The notes beneath the pieces are model-generated. The model did not search any database. It worked only from the letters and a program-made list of their open reading frames with translations, and had not been told where the DNA came from. A program made the position numbers and the translations under genes. A DNA stretch of 64,000 nt from Nitrospirota bacterium (GTDB lineage: Bacteria > Nitrospirota > Thermodesulfovibrionia > Thermodesulfovibrionales > JdFR-85), in assembly GCA_015492645.1 (NCBI GenBank), contig WGER01000016.1, forward strand, positions 1-64,000, given 5' to 3'. Positions 17,910 through 26,969 of the stretch are shown here, piece after piece. Each line of letters opens with the position of its first letter. Position 1 is the first letter of the stretch.

Positions 17910-19739
17910 ATGAGACTCACCATCATTTGTCTGATCTTGATCTCACTCCTTATCATCAGTACCCAGGGCTTTTCAGAAGTGAACCCCCAGTTACCAGAGA
18001 TAGTGGTCACTGCCACCAGGATCCAGGAACCAGAGGAGGAGGTAACCCAGGATGTTATAGTGATTACAGAAGAGGAGATAAGAGACAGAGGAGTTGACTT
18101 TATAACAGATGTTTTGAGAGGCATTTCTGATCTCAACCTTGTCCAGAACGGAGGTGCAGGCCATAATGCAACGGTATTCCTCAGAGGAGGTTCACCAAAT
18201 CAGGTGGTTGTGATGATAGATGGTGTTAAGGTGAAGAGCACCACTACAGGCTCCTTTGACCTTTCAGGACTGAGGGTGGAGGATATAGAAAGGATAGAAA
18301 TAGTTCTCGGCCCTCAGAGTACCATGTACGGGTCAGAGGCGATGGCAGGTGTGATAAATATCATCACAAAAAGGGGGAAGGGGAGACCCTCTCTGAACCT
18401 CGTAACAGAGACTGGCTCCTTCGGAACAGGTTCTCTCAGTGTGGCCCTTTCTGGGGAGAGGAGTCCCTTTGATTATCGTCTTTCTGTATCCTATCTGGAT
18501 ACCGAGGGATTCTCCGCAGCATCCTCAGGTACGGAGGATGATGGATATGAGAATACCTCCTTTTCTTTAAAGTTAGGTGCAAGACCCACAGACCGTTCTC
18601 GCATTGAGATGAATCTGAGATACTATAGAGAGACCTCAGAACTGGACAGTTACGAGTTTGGGACTGGCCTTGTGGATGATCTCAACTACATCCAGAGGGG
18701 TGAGCACTATCTGATATCAGGTAGGGGGCAGGTCTTTTTCACACCCGAATATGAGCAGATCCTGACGGCATCTCTGCTCAGGGATTATCTGGATTTCACA
18801 GACCCCGATACTGAATGGAACAATGCGACTGTAGATTCCCGAATGAAGACCATAGACTGGCAACACAACATTTACATCGGCAACTACACCATCACAGCAG
18901 GCGGTGAGTACAGACAGGAGGAGGCCTATAGTAAGGGCAATTTTGACGAAAGTGTCGACAACAGGGCCCTTTATCTCAATGCAAGGGCCTCAATGATGGA
19001 TGGTGACCTGATTCTCACAGCAGGCACCAGATATGATGACCATGAACTTGCTGGCTCAAAGATCACTTACAGGGCGGGCGTCCTCTATAGATTACCCCTC
19101 TGGGGGCTCAGGTTAAGAGCGTCCTATGGTACAGGGTTTAGGGCTCCCACACTGAATGAACTCTTTTTCCCCTTTTTTGGCAATCCTGACCTCAAACCGG
19201 AAAAGAGCAGGGGATTTGATCTGGAACTGGAAGGTGCACTCTTTGATAAGAGAGTCACTGTTGGGGTCAGTTACTTCAATCAGAAATACAGGGATCTTAT
19301 CGATTACGACTTTACCACATACACCGCTCAGAACATTGGAAAGGCAGAGGTGAAGGGGTTCAGGGTCTCTTCTCATCTAAGACCCCTATCAGGCCTGGAA
19401 GTGGCACTCACCTACACAAACCTGGATGCCTACGACAGACAAACAGGACAGCCCCTCACAAGAAGACCTCACCATAAGGTGGTTTTGAGGTCTGTCTATG
19501 AACATGGAAGGGCAACAGCAGGTGCTGAGTATATCTATGTCTCAGGCAGGTTCGATTCTGCCTCTGATAGAAACCTCAGGCCCTATAATATAGTGAATCT
19601 CTTTGGCCAGTACAGGCTGACCAGAAACCTTGCACTCTTTTACCGGGCCCAGAATATCTTTAATGTGAATTATGAGGAGGCCGGTGGTTATAATGCAGAA
19701 GGTGCCTCACTGTACGGAGGGTTGAGGGCTGAGTTCTGA
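17910..19739 (+). CDS. btuB: TonB-dependent outer membrane receptor, BtuB-type
   Basis: TonB box-like PEIVVTATR, plug domain VFLRGGSPNQVVVMIDGVKV, MYGSEAMAGVINIITKRG; preceded by B12 riboswitch. ORF track start 17904 (GTG); ATG 17910 fits SD better. Confidence 0.93.
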   Translation: MRLTIICLILISLLIISTQGFSEVNPQLPEIVVTATRIQEPEEEVTQDVIVITEEEIRDRGVDFITDVLRGISDLNLVQNGGAGHNATVFLRGGSPNQVVVMIDGVKVKSTTTGSFDLSGLRVEDIERIEIVLGPQSTMYGSEAMAGVINIITKRGKGRPSLNLVTETGSFGTGSLSVALSGERSPFDYRLSVSYLDTEGFSAASSGTEDDGYENTSFSLKLGARPTDRSRIEMNLRYYRETSELDSYEFGTGLVDDLNYIQRGEHYLISGRGQVFFTPEYEQILTASLLRDYLDFTDPDTEWNNATVDSRMKTIDWQHNIYIGNYTITAGGEYRQEEAYSKGNFDESVDNRALYLNARASMMDGDLILTAGTRYDDHELAGSKITYRAGVLYRLPLWGLRLRASYGTGFRAPTLNELFFPFFGNPDLKPEKSRGFDLELEGALFDKRVTVGVSYFNQKYRDLIDYDFTTYTAQNIGKAEVKGFRVSSHLRPLSGLEVALTYTNLDAYDRQTGQPLTRRPHHKVVLRSVYEHGRATAGAEYIYVSGRFDSASDRNLRPYNIVNLFGQYRLTRNLALFYRAQNIFNVNYEEAGGYNAEGASLYGGLRAEF

Positions 19740-19742
19740 ACT

Positions 19743-20561
19743 ATGGGGAGATATACCCTTTTGGGCACTGCTTTGTCAATGGTAGTTCACCTGCTATTGC
19801 TTGCAATCCCTGTCTCTTATCCTGAGTGGAAAGCGACAAAGGAGCCATTCCTTCTCGTGGATTTCTCCTCCCTGGTCCAGGATAAAAGAGACAGGGCTGT
19901 AGAGAGTGAGCGTTCCGGGAGGCCTCTCTTAAATGAGAGTAAGCCGAAAAGGCAGGGGAGGAGAGTTACTGAGGAGTTGCTTGGATTTAAGGATTACAAA
20001 AAAGAGAAGGGTGGCAGAACAGCAGATCATCAACCGCTAACTACTGAAAAACAGACAGAGGAAGAGACAGAAGAGGTTCAGAGGAAGGCCCTCCAGGCCA
20101 CTCAGAGTGCCCCTTCAATGGATGGTATGGCAGAGGAGGCCACAGGTGTTATAGAAGACGATGAAGAGCAGCCTGTAGATTCTCAATTGATCGGTAAAGG
20201 AGAACTGCATACAGCAGAGTCAATGCCCTCCGAGGTTCATGATAAAGAGGTGTCTTCAGTGCCTGAGACCACCTTCGGTAGTGCCTCAGGCAAACTTGTC
20301 GGGCCGGATTTTATCAGGAGGGTCACCCCGAGATATCCGGTGATGGCAAGACGATTGGGTGTAGAAGGAGAGGTGCTGCTGCTTCTCACCATTGATGAAG
20401 AGGGCAGACTGGTGGATATAGAGGTCCTGAAGGGTGATAGTTATGGGTTTGAAGAGGCCGCGATCGAGGCACTCAGGAGGTCTACCTTCAGACCTGCCAT
20501 GAAAGACGGCAGACCGACAAAGACAAGGGCAACTCTCCGTGTGAGGTTTCAACTCCGATGA
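19743..20561 (+). CDS. tonB: TonB-family energy transducer
   Basis: N-terminal TM, C-terminal VTPRYPVMARRLGVEGEVLLLLTIDEEGRLVDIEVLKGD...FEEAAIEALRRSTFRPA. Confidence 0.9.
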   Translation: MGRYTLLGTALSMVVHLLLLAIPVSYPEWKATKEPFLLVDFSSLVQDKRDRAVESERSGRPLLNESKPKRQGRRVTEELLGFKDYKKEKGGRTADHQPLTTEKQTEEETEEVQRKALQATQSAPSMDGMAEEATGVIEDDEEQPVDSQLIGKGELHTAESMPSEVHDKEVSSVPETTFGSASGKLVGPDFIRRVTPRYPVMARRLGVEGEVLLLLTIDEEGRLVDIEVLKGDSYGFEEAAIEALRRSTFRPAMKDGRPTKTRATLRVRFQLR

Positions 20562-21076
20562 GACTATTTGAATTGATCCAGAAAGGCGGTCCTCTGATGT
20601 ATCCTATCCTCATCTGCTCCGTGCTTTCAGTTGCACTGGCTGTAAAGAAGGCCCTTGAGTTCAGAAGGGCAGAGAGGATGCTCACTCTCAAACCGGACGA
20701 GGTGATTTCTGAATACGGAGAGTGCAATCTCTCCGCAGCAATGGGGTCTGAAGAGGTGGAACTCGTCTTTGAGAACCTGATGGAGAGGATGGAGAGGGGG
20801 CTGAGCTGGCTGGCCCTGATAGCACTCGTCACACCACTTCTCGGACTTACCGGCACGGTAATGGGCATGATAAGGGCGTTTATTGTCATCTCGGAGTCAT
20901 CCACGGTTGACCCATCCCTTCTTGCTGGAGGTATCTGGGAAGCACTAATAACAACCGCTGCCGGACTCATAGTGGCTATCCCCACACATGTTTTTCACCA
21001 CTATCTGGACCAGAAGGCGGAAAGACTCGGTCTCCGCCTCAAAGAGGTCCTAATAAGATTGACAAAGATCGGGTAA
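20558..21076 (+). CDS. exbB: ExbB/TolQ-family proton channel
   Basis: LIQKGGPLMYPILICSVLSVALAVKK; LALIALVTPLLGLTGTVMGMIRAF; LAGGIWEALITTAAGLIVAIPTHVFHHYL. Confidence 0.93.
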   Translation: MRLFELIQKGGPLMYPILICSVLSVALAVKKALEFRRAERMLTLKPDEVISEYGECNLSAAMGSEEVELVFENLMERMERGLSWLALIALVTPLLGLTGTVMGMIRAFIVISESSTVDPSLLAGGIWEALITTAAGLIVAIPTHVFHHYLDQKAERLGLRLKEVLIRLTKIG

Positions 21077-21468
21077 TGCGGAGGAGGAAGAATCATAGCA
21101 ACTATCTGAACCTAACACCATTGATTGACGTGGTCTTCCTCTTACTGCTCTTCTTTATGCTGAGTTCACAATTAGTGGAAGAACCGGCACTGAGGGTCAG
21201 ACTACCAGAGACCACCGTTACTGAGGCTGGCAGGGTGCAGGCCCTGACTGTCACAATCACTTCTGAAGGGAAGGTGTTTCTTGGGGCAAGGGAGACAGTC
21301 CTGAAGGACCTGGCAAATGCCATTCGTCAGGCTGTTGAGACCACAGGGGATGCCGTGGTCAGGATCAGGGCAGACAGGGATGTCTCTGTACAGTTGCTCG
21401 TTTCTGTAGTGGAACAGATAAAGACCGCTGGGGTGAGGAATATCTCCATAGTAACGAGGAGGAAATGA
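21076..21468 (+). CDS. exbD: ExbD/TolR-family protein
   Basis: LNLTPLIDVVFLLLLFFMLSSQLVEEPALRVRLPE. Confidence 0.93.
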   Translation: MRRRKNHSNYLNLTPLIDVVFLLLLFFMLSSQLVEEPALRVRLPETTVTEAGRVQALTVTITSEGKVFLGARETVLKDLANAIRQAVETTGDAVVRIRADRDVSVQLLVSVVEQIKTAGVRNISIVTRRK

Positions 21469-22289
21469 TCAGGCCTGTTCTTTTGGGCCTACTCCTTATA
21501 CAACTGATTTCTGCAGGCTGCTATGCTGAGGTGCCCAGGAGGATTGTCTCTTTGGCGCCGAGTGTTACAGAAACACTGTTTCTCTTGGGTCTGTCCGAAA
21601 GGATTGTGGGGGTAACCTCCTTCTGTGATAGACCACAGGAGGCTCTCAAGAAGCCGAAGGTAGGCGGGATGACAAATCCATCCCTTGAGAGGATTATCCA
21701 ACTCAACCCCGACCTTGTTATCCTCACCCCTGAAGGAAATCCAAGGGAACTGTACGAAAGACTACACTCGCTCGGTCTCAGGACATATGTCTTTGATGCA
21801 AAGAGCATATTGGAACTACCAGAGGAGATACATCGTTTGGGGGAAACACTTGGAGTGGAAGATCGGGCCCGTGTACTTGCAGAAAGGATAGAGATATACC
21901 TGAAAGGCCTGAACAGAAAGCCCTCAGGACACCCCAAGAAGGCGGTATTCATTATATGGCCAGAGCCTCTCATTGTTGCAGGTCCAGGGACTCCCATAGA
22001 CGAGGCCCTCAGACTCCTTGGCTGGCAGAATGTGGCCTCAGACGCTATAGGCAGGTATCCGAAGTACTCTGTTGAGGAACTCCTGAGGAGGTCACCGGAT
22101 GTGATCCTGATAGGTAAGGGACATCAAATAGAAAAGGCAGCAGAGGGACTTCTTAGAAGGCTCCAGACTCTGGAGGCGGTAAAGAGAGGCAGGATCTATT
22201 ACCTCAGCGACAAACTCTACAGACTGAGTCCTTCCATAATTGAGGGAATTGAAGAACTGAGGAGATACCTCAGAGGGGTTGAAGAATGA
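21465..22289 (+). CDS. btuF: Cobalamin ABC transporter substrate-binding protein
   Basis: RRIVSLAPSVTETLFLLGLSERIVGVTSFCDRPQEALKKPKVGGMTNPSLERI. Confidence 0.88.
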   Translation: MIRPVLLGLLLIQLISAGCYAEVPRRIVSLAPSVTETLFLLGLSERIVGVTSFCDRPQEALKKPKVGGMTNPSLERIIQLNPDLVILTPEGNPRELYERLHSLGLRTYVFDAKSILELPEEIHRLGETLGVEDRARVLAERIEIYLKGLNRKPSGHPKKAVFIIWPEPLIVAGPGTPIDEALRLLGWQNVASDAIGRYPKYSVEELLRRSPDVILIGKGHQIEKAAEGLLRRLQTLEAVKRGRIYYLSDKLYRLSPSIIEGIEELRRYLRGVEE

Positions 22290-23248
22290 AGAGGTCATTC
22301 TATCTGATACTCGTTGGTTCTCTAATCCTTCTACCCCTACTCGTCCTGACAGGCCCCTCTTTTATAAATCCCTTCAGGATGGACAAGATTCAATGGACAA
22401 TCCTTATCCGTATAAGACTACCGAGGACTGCTGTGGCAGTGCTTATGGGTGGTGCCCTGGGGGCCTCTGGGGCGGTGCTTCAGGGGTTTCTGAGGAATCC
22501 CCTTGCTGACCCCTATATACTGGGGCTTTCAGCAGGTGCGGCATTTGTGGCAACAATTGCGATACTCACAGGGCTGCTCACCTTCGGGGTCTTTACAATA
22601 CCTCTGCTGTCCTTTGTGGGTGCCGTATGTAGCGGGGTGCTGGTAGGGCTTATGGCATACAGAAAAGGGGGGATCCTTCCTGAGCGTCTATTGCTTGCAG
22701 GGGTAGGGCTGGGGTTTCTCTTTTCATCTGCCCTTATGTTGCTCCTTACAATATCCTCTGATGAGGGCCTCAGGAGGGCAATCCACTGGGTCTTTGGTGA
22801 CCTCTCCATGGCAGACTGGTCACTCCTCCCCTATGGCCTTATACTGATAGGTACGGGATTCTTTATCGCCATGGGAAGGGCCAAGTCTCTAAATGCCCTT
22901 ATGCTTGGAGATGAAGTAGCCCATAGTCTCGGTTTCAATCCTTATAGGGAGAGGTTACTGCTCTTTCTGTCAGTTTCTCTGATGACGGCATCATCTGTCT
23001 CTCTCGGTGGCATAGTCGGTTTCGTTGGCCTTGTGGTTCCTCATATGGTCAGATTCTTCGTGGGGGCTGATTCAAGGAAGGTAATCCCATTTAGCGCGCT
23101 GATGGGAGGAGTTCTTCTCTGTCTTTCAGATACACTCGGAAGGACTGTCTTTGCTCCAACAGAAGTCCCCTCAGGCCTTATCACATCCATTCTTGGTGCA
23201 CCTTACTTCCTCTATCTGTTGAGAAGAAGAGATATACTGGGGGGTTAA
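22286..23248 (+). CDS. btuC: FecCD/BtuC-type ABC transporter permease
   Basis: RLPRTAVAVLMGGALGASGAVLQGFLRNPLADPYILGLSAGAAF; GGIVGFVGLVVPHMVR. Confidence 0.92.
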   Translation: MKRSFYLILVGSLILLPLLVLTGPSFINPFRMDKIQWTILIRIRLPRTAVAVLMGGALGASGAVLQGFLRNPLADPYILGLSAGAAFVATIAILTGLLTFGVFTIPLLSFVGAVCSGVLVGLMAYRKGGILPERLLLAGVGLGFLFSSALMLLLTISSDEGLRRAIHWVFGDLSMADWSLLPYGLILIGTGFFIAMGRAKSLNALMLGDEVAHSLGFNPYRERLLLFLSVSLMTASSVSLGGIVGFVGLVVPHMVRFFVGADSRKVIPFSALMGGVLLCLSDTLGRTVFAPTEVPSGLITSILGAPYFLYLLRRRDILGG

Positions 23249-23995
23249 ATGGATATACTGAGGATGGAAGAAGTGAGTTTCTCATACAACCAGAGCCCTT
23301 TTATTGAGAACCTGAATTTTGGTCTGAAAGAGAGAGAGTTTGTTGGACTTGTGGGACCAAATGGTTCTGGCAAGACCACTGTGCTCAAGTTGCTGGCAGG
23401 TCTACTGAGGCCCCATGGAGGCAGGATTATGCTCTGGGGCAGACCTCTCCAGGAGTACACCGGACGGGACAGGGCAAAACTCATCAGTTATCTTCCCCAG
23501 ATCCTCTATACCAATGTCCCCTTTACTGTAGAGGAGTTGGTGAGCATGGGGCTTTATCCCTATGAGATAATGCCACAGACAAGCATTGATGAGGCACTGG
23601 GAAGTGTGGGACTTTATGAGAAACGGAACGCCACGCTGACAGAACTGAGTGGGGGAGAGAAGAGACGGGCCTTTATAGCAATGACGCTGTTACAGGGGGC
23701 GGGCATCCTCCTGCTGGATGAACCAATGGCCAATCTGGATATCAGGTATCAGATCGAGTTACTCTGTCTGCTTCGAGATCTCAGGCTGAAGAGAGGTATA
23801 TCCATATTAATGGCATTACATGAAGTGGGTCTCTTTCCATTTTTTGACAGGGTTGTGGTAATGAATGAGGGGAGGGTGGTCACCTCAGGACCTCCATCCG
23901 AGGTAGTCACAGAGGGTCTCATCAAGCAGGTATACGGAGTGGAGATAAGGATCCACAGGGATGCCAGAGGGTCCATCTCTATAGGGCTTATATAA
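23249..23995 (+). CDS. btuD: ABC transporter ATP-binding protein, BtuD/FepC-type
   Basis: LVGPNGSGKTTVLKLLAGLLRP, LSGGEKRRAFIAMTLLQGAGILLLDEPMANLD. Confidence 0.92.
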   Translation: MDILRMEEVSFSYNQSPFIENLNFGLKEREFVGLVGPNGSGKTTVLKLLAGLLRPHGGRIMLWGRPLQEYTGRDRAKLISYLPQILYTNVPFTVEELVSMGLYPYEIMPQTSIDEALGSVGLYEKRNATLTELSGGEKRRAFIAMTLLQGAGILLLDEPMANLDIRYQIELLCLLRDLRLKRGISILMALHEVGLFPFFDRVVVMNEGRVVTSGPPSEVVTEGLIKQVYGVEIRIHRDARGSISIGLI

Positions 23996-24087
23996 AACAC
24001 GGCGGTTGTGTTAAACTCTATTAAACAATCAATGTTAATTGAGGCAGGCGGCTCTATCGAAAATCATAAATAAGATCGGAGGTGTTA

Positions 24088-24297
24088 ATGAAAGTGAAGA
24101 CAATACGATGGGCAATGGCTTTTATGCTCTCCTTTCTGCTCTTAGGATGCACAACCAAGGTCGTAACTCCACCGCCACCACCTGATCATCCCCCGCCTCC
24201 TCCACTAAAGAGGCCATGTAAAAAGGTCTGGGTGCCGGGTCACTTTGACAGGTTTGGTATATGGGTTCCTGGACACTGGAAGAAGAAGTGCCCATGA
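24088..24297 (+). CDS. Small proline-rich lipoprotein with WVPGH(F/W) repeats
   Basis: Lipobox LLLGC; PPPPPDHPPPPP; KKVWVPGHFDRFGIWVPGHWKK; SD cggagg before ATG 24088. Confidence 0.75.
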   Translation: MKVKTIRWAMAFMLSFLLLGCTTKVVTPPPPPDHPPPPPLKRPCKKVWVPGHFDRFGIWVPGHWKKKCP

Positions 24298-24299
24298 TT

Positions 24300-26969
24300 C
24301 TAAAAGGCGTGGCCTAAACTGAAGTGGATTTCACCAGCGGACTCCCCTGGCCTTCTGTCCAGTTTGTGGCCATAGTCAATCCTTAATGGCCCCATCGGGG
24401 TCTTGTAGCGAAGTCCGACACCAGCAGAGTAACGGAGTGTCATGTCTATATCATCAATCCTCCTCCAGACATTGCCAGAATCAAGGAAGAGGATGATACC
24501 AAGGCCCTTGCCCACATCGGTCCTCACCTCTAAGTTTCCCTGAAAGAAGGCGTTTCCACCAGTTGGTGTGCCGTCTTCGCCCAGAGGCCCGATGCTATCC
24601 TGAGAAAACCCCCTTACACTGTTTCTGCCTCCCAGAAAGAACCTCTCAACTACCGGCAGATCAACTGTATCCCTGTAGCCCTGGGCTATTCCGGTCTTCA
24701 GGGAAAGGGCAAGGACCAGGCGATCTGACAGTTCAAGGTACTTCATAAAAAAGACCCTCAATTTAAAAAAATCGGTCTCTCCAAACAACAGAAAACTGGC
24801 GATCTTTATTGAACCGCCTGCAAGGACCCCGGTATGGGGATCAATGGGGTCATCTCTTGTATCGTACAGAATTCCGGGTGTAATACTGCTAATAGCCAGA
24901 TAGCCTCTGTCCTTTTCAGAAAGTACGATATCTGGACTCACATCAAAGGTCTTTACCATTGAGTACTCATAACTGAGACTACCCTTCAGGTGTCTTGTTA
25001 TGTCTCTTGAGGCTGACAGGTCAGCCTTATATTCCCTTACCCTGTATCTCGTTTCTCCTGTATCAAGATTCTTCTCTCTTCTGTAAGTGGCAGAGAGGTT
25101 CCCCTCCAGATTAATCTTTTCACCAAATAGATAGGGTTCTGAATAACCAAGGAGTATCTCCTTCTTTATGTTGTTCATCTCCAACCTGACCCTTCCAGTC
25201 CTGTTCATCCCCCAGAGGTTTCTGTAAGTAAGGTCCAGGGCGGTTCTGAACCCTTCATACTCTCCATAACCCAAGGTCAGTTCCAGGCTTCCGGGTCTGG
25301 CCTCTCTTACAGAGACAAGCACATCTCTAACATGGTCTTCCTTTCTCAGTAGTGATATATCGACATCCTCAAACAGGCCTGTCTGGTAGAGTCTCCTTGA
25401 AAGGTCGGTAAGAAGGGAAGGATCGAGAGGGTCTAATTCCTTAAAAACCACCTCTCGGAGTATCACCTCTGGTTTTGTATACAGATTACCCTTTACAATA
25501 ATCTTTCCAAACCTGTACATGGGCCCTTCAGAAACATGTAATTTTAAAGAGACCACACTGTCATTCACCTCTTCCTCTATCGTGACACTTGCATCAAGAT
25601 ATCCCCTTTGACGGTACATTCGTAGTATTCTTTTTCTGCCGTCCAGCAGGTCGATGAGATTATAAGGGGCCCTGATCCTGATGCCAAAGGTCTTGAGAAT
25701 CTCTTCCTCATCTATCATCTCCTGTCCACTTACAGATATGCCTCCTATTCTGTACTGAGACCCTTCCTCTATCCTGTAAGTAAGCCTCACTGTAGCAGTT
25801 TCGGTCTCACCCTCTACAATTGGTCCTTCAACTCTGACATCTCTATAACCAAGCCCCCGGTAAAGGGCGAGTATACTCTCTCTGTCTCTCTTCGTCAGGT
25901 CCTCTCTGAATATCACACCCTCTTTCAGACTAACCACACTTAAAAGGATATCTCTATCAAGACGACCTCCTGTGAAGATCACATCCCTCACCCTGTATCT
26001 TTTACCTTCATTTATGAAGAAAATGATCTCCTTTACATCTGTCTTTTCCTTAACCACAGGTGCCACCTGCACATCTATATAGCCCCTCTTCTTGTAAAAC
26101 TCAGTCAATGTCTCCACAATCATCTCTATGGTGGCCCTGTCCATTTCACCAGATGCCTCTTTATCAACTATCCTCTTCAACTCTTCATTATTGAAGTGAC
26201 TGTTCCCTTTGAACTGGATAACGGTCTTTATACCCATATTTACGGGAATCATCAGGATACCATCCTCATATTCAGGTTTGCCAACCTCAGCACCATAGTA
26301 GCCTTCCTCTCTGAGAGCCTCTCTGAGTTTTTTTATTGCTCGACGAATCTCTTTTTCATCATAAATGCTGTTGGGTTCTATATCCACCTTTCTCCTTAAC
26401 AGTTGAGAGGACCCCACAATTCTCACTTCCTTTATCACCGAGGGAGGCCCTTCGGTTATCTCTATCAGAATAGTAACAAACGGGGAGTCCTTCTCTGTAA
26501 TCACACTCAATTCCACCTCCGCTGATGCAAATCCTGCCCTCCTGAGATGGTCCTTCAAAGAGGCGATCCCTTTTTCTAAGAGTTCCTCTCTAAACACCTC
26601 ACCCTCTTTAAAAGGTAGGCCCTTGGAAATAAAGTCATTAGAAAGGTATCTATTCCCCTTAATCTCTATCTCTCCGATGAATCTCCTCTCCCTCAATACC
26701 ACTATCAATGTCTCCTCTCTCTTCTTTATCAATATATCATCAAAAATTCCTTTTCTAAAGAGTCTCTTGATCCCTTTAGAGAGTGCCTCTCTGGTTATAA
26801 GGATGCCACCTGATTTGATACCTTCCAGTCCCAGTAGGGAGAGTACCTCTCTCTGTGTACACAGGCGTGCACCCTTCACATCCACATACCTGATATAAAA
26901 AGCACTGTCCTGTCCCTTCGCAACCAGAGGTATTAAAAGCAATACAATACTCACCAGAAGTCTACTCAT
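24300..26969 (-). CDS. Omp85-family outer membrane assembly protein (BamA/TamA-like) with multiple POTRA repeats
   Basis: About 7 tandem POTRA-like repeats ending EGPxY/EGxRY; C-terminal barrel with VRGFSQDSIGPLGEDGTPTGGNAFFQGNLEVR and GPLRIDYGHKLDRRPGESAGEIHFSLGHAF. Confidence 0.92.
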   Translation of the reverse strand: MSRLLVSIVLLLIPLVAKGQDSAFYIRYVDVKGARLCTQREVLSLLGLEGIKSGGILITREALSKGIKRLFRKGIFDDILIKKREETLIVVLRERRFIGEIEIKGNRYLSNDFISKGLPFKEGEVFREELLEKGIASLKDHLRRAGFASAEVELSVITEKDSPFVTILIEITEGPPSVIKEVRIVGSSQLLRRKVDIEPNSIYDEKEIRRAIKKLREALREEGYYGAEVGKPEYEDGILMIPVNMGIKTVIQFKGNSHFNNEELKRIVDKEASGEMDRATIEMIVETLTEFYKKRGYIDVQVAPVVKEKTDVKEIIFFINEGKRYRVRDVIFTGGRLDRDILLSVVSLKEGVIFREDLTKRDRESILALYRGLGYRDVRVEGPIVEGETETATVRLTYRIEEGSQYRIGGISVSGQEMIDEEEILKTFGIRIRAPYNLIDLLDGRKRILRMYRQRGYLDASVTIEEEVNDSVVSLKLHVSEGPMYRFGKIIVKGNLYTKPEVILREVVFKELDPLDPSLLTDLSRRLYQTGLFEDVDISLLRKEDHVRDVLVSVREARPGSLELTLGYGEYEGFRTALDLTYRNLWGMNRTGRVRLEMNNIKKEILLGYSEPYLFGEKINLEGNLSATYRREKNLDTGETRYRVREYKADLSASRDITRHLKGSLSYEYSMVKTFDVSPDIVLSEKDRGYLAISSITPGILYDTRDDPIDPHTGVLAGGSIKIASFLLFGETDFFKLRVFFMKYLELSDRLVLALSLKTGIAQGYRDTVDLPVVERFFLGGRNSVRGFSQDSIGPLGEDGTPTGGNAFFQGNLEVRTDVGKGLGIILFLDSGNVWRRIDDIDMTLRYSAGVGLRYKTPMGPLRIDYGHKLDRRPGESAGEIHFSLGHAF

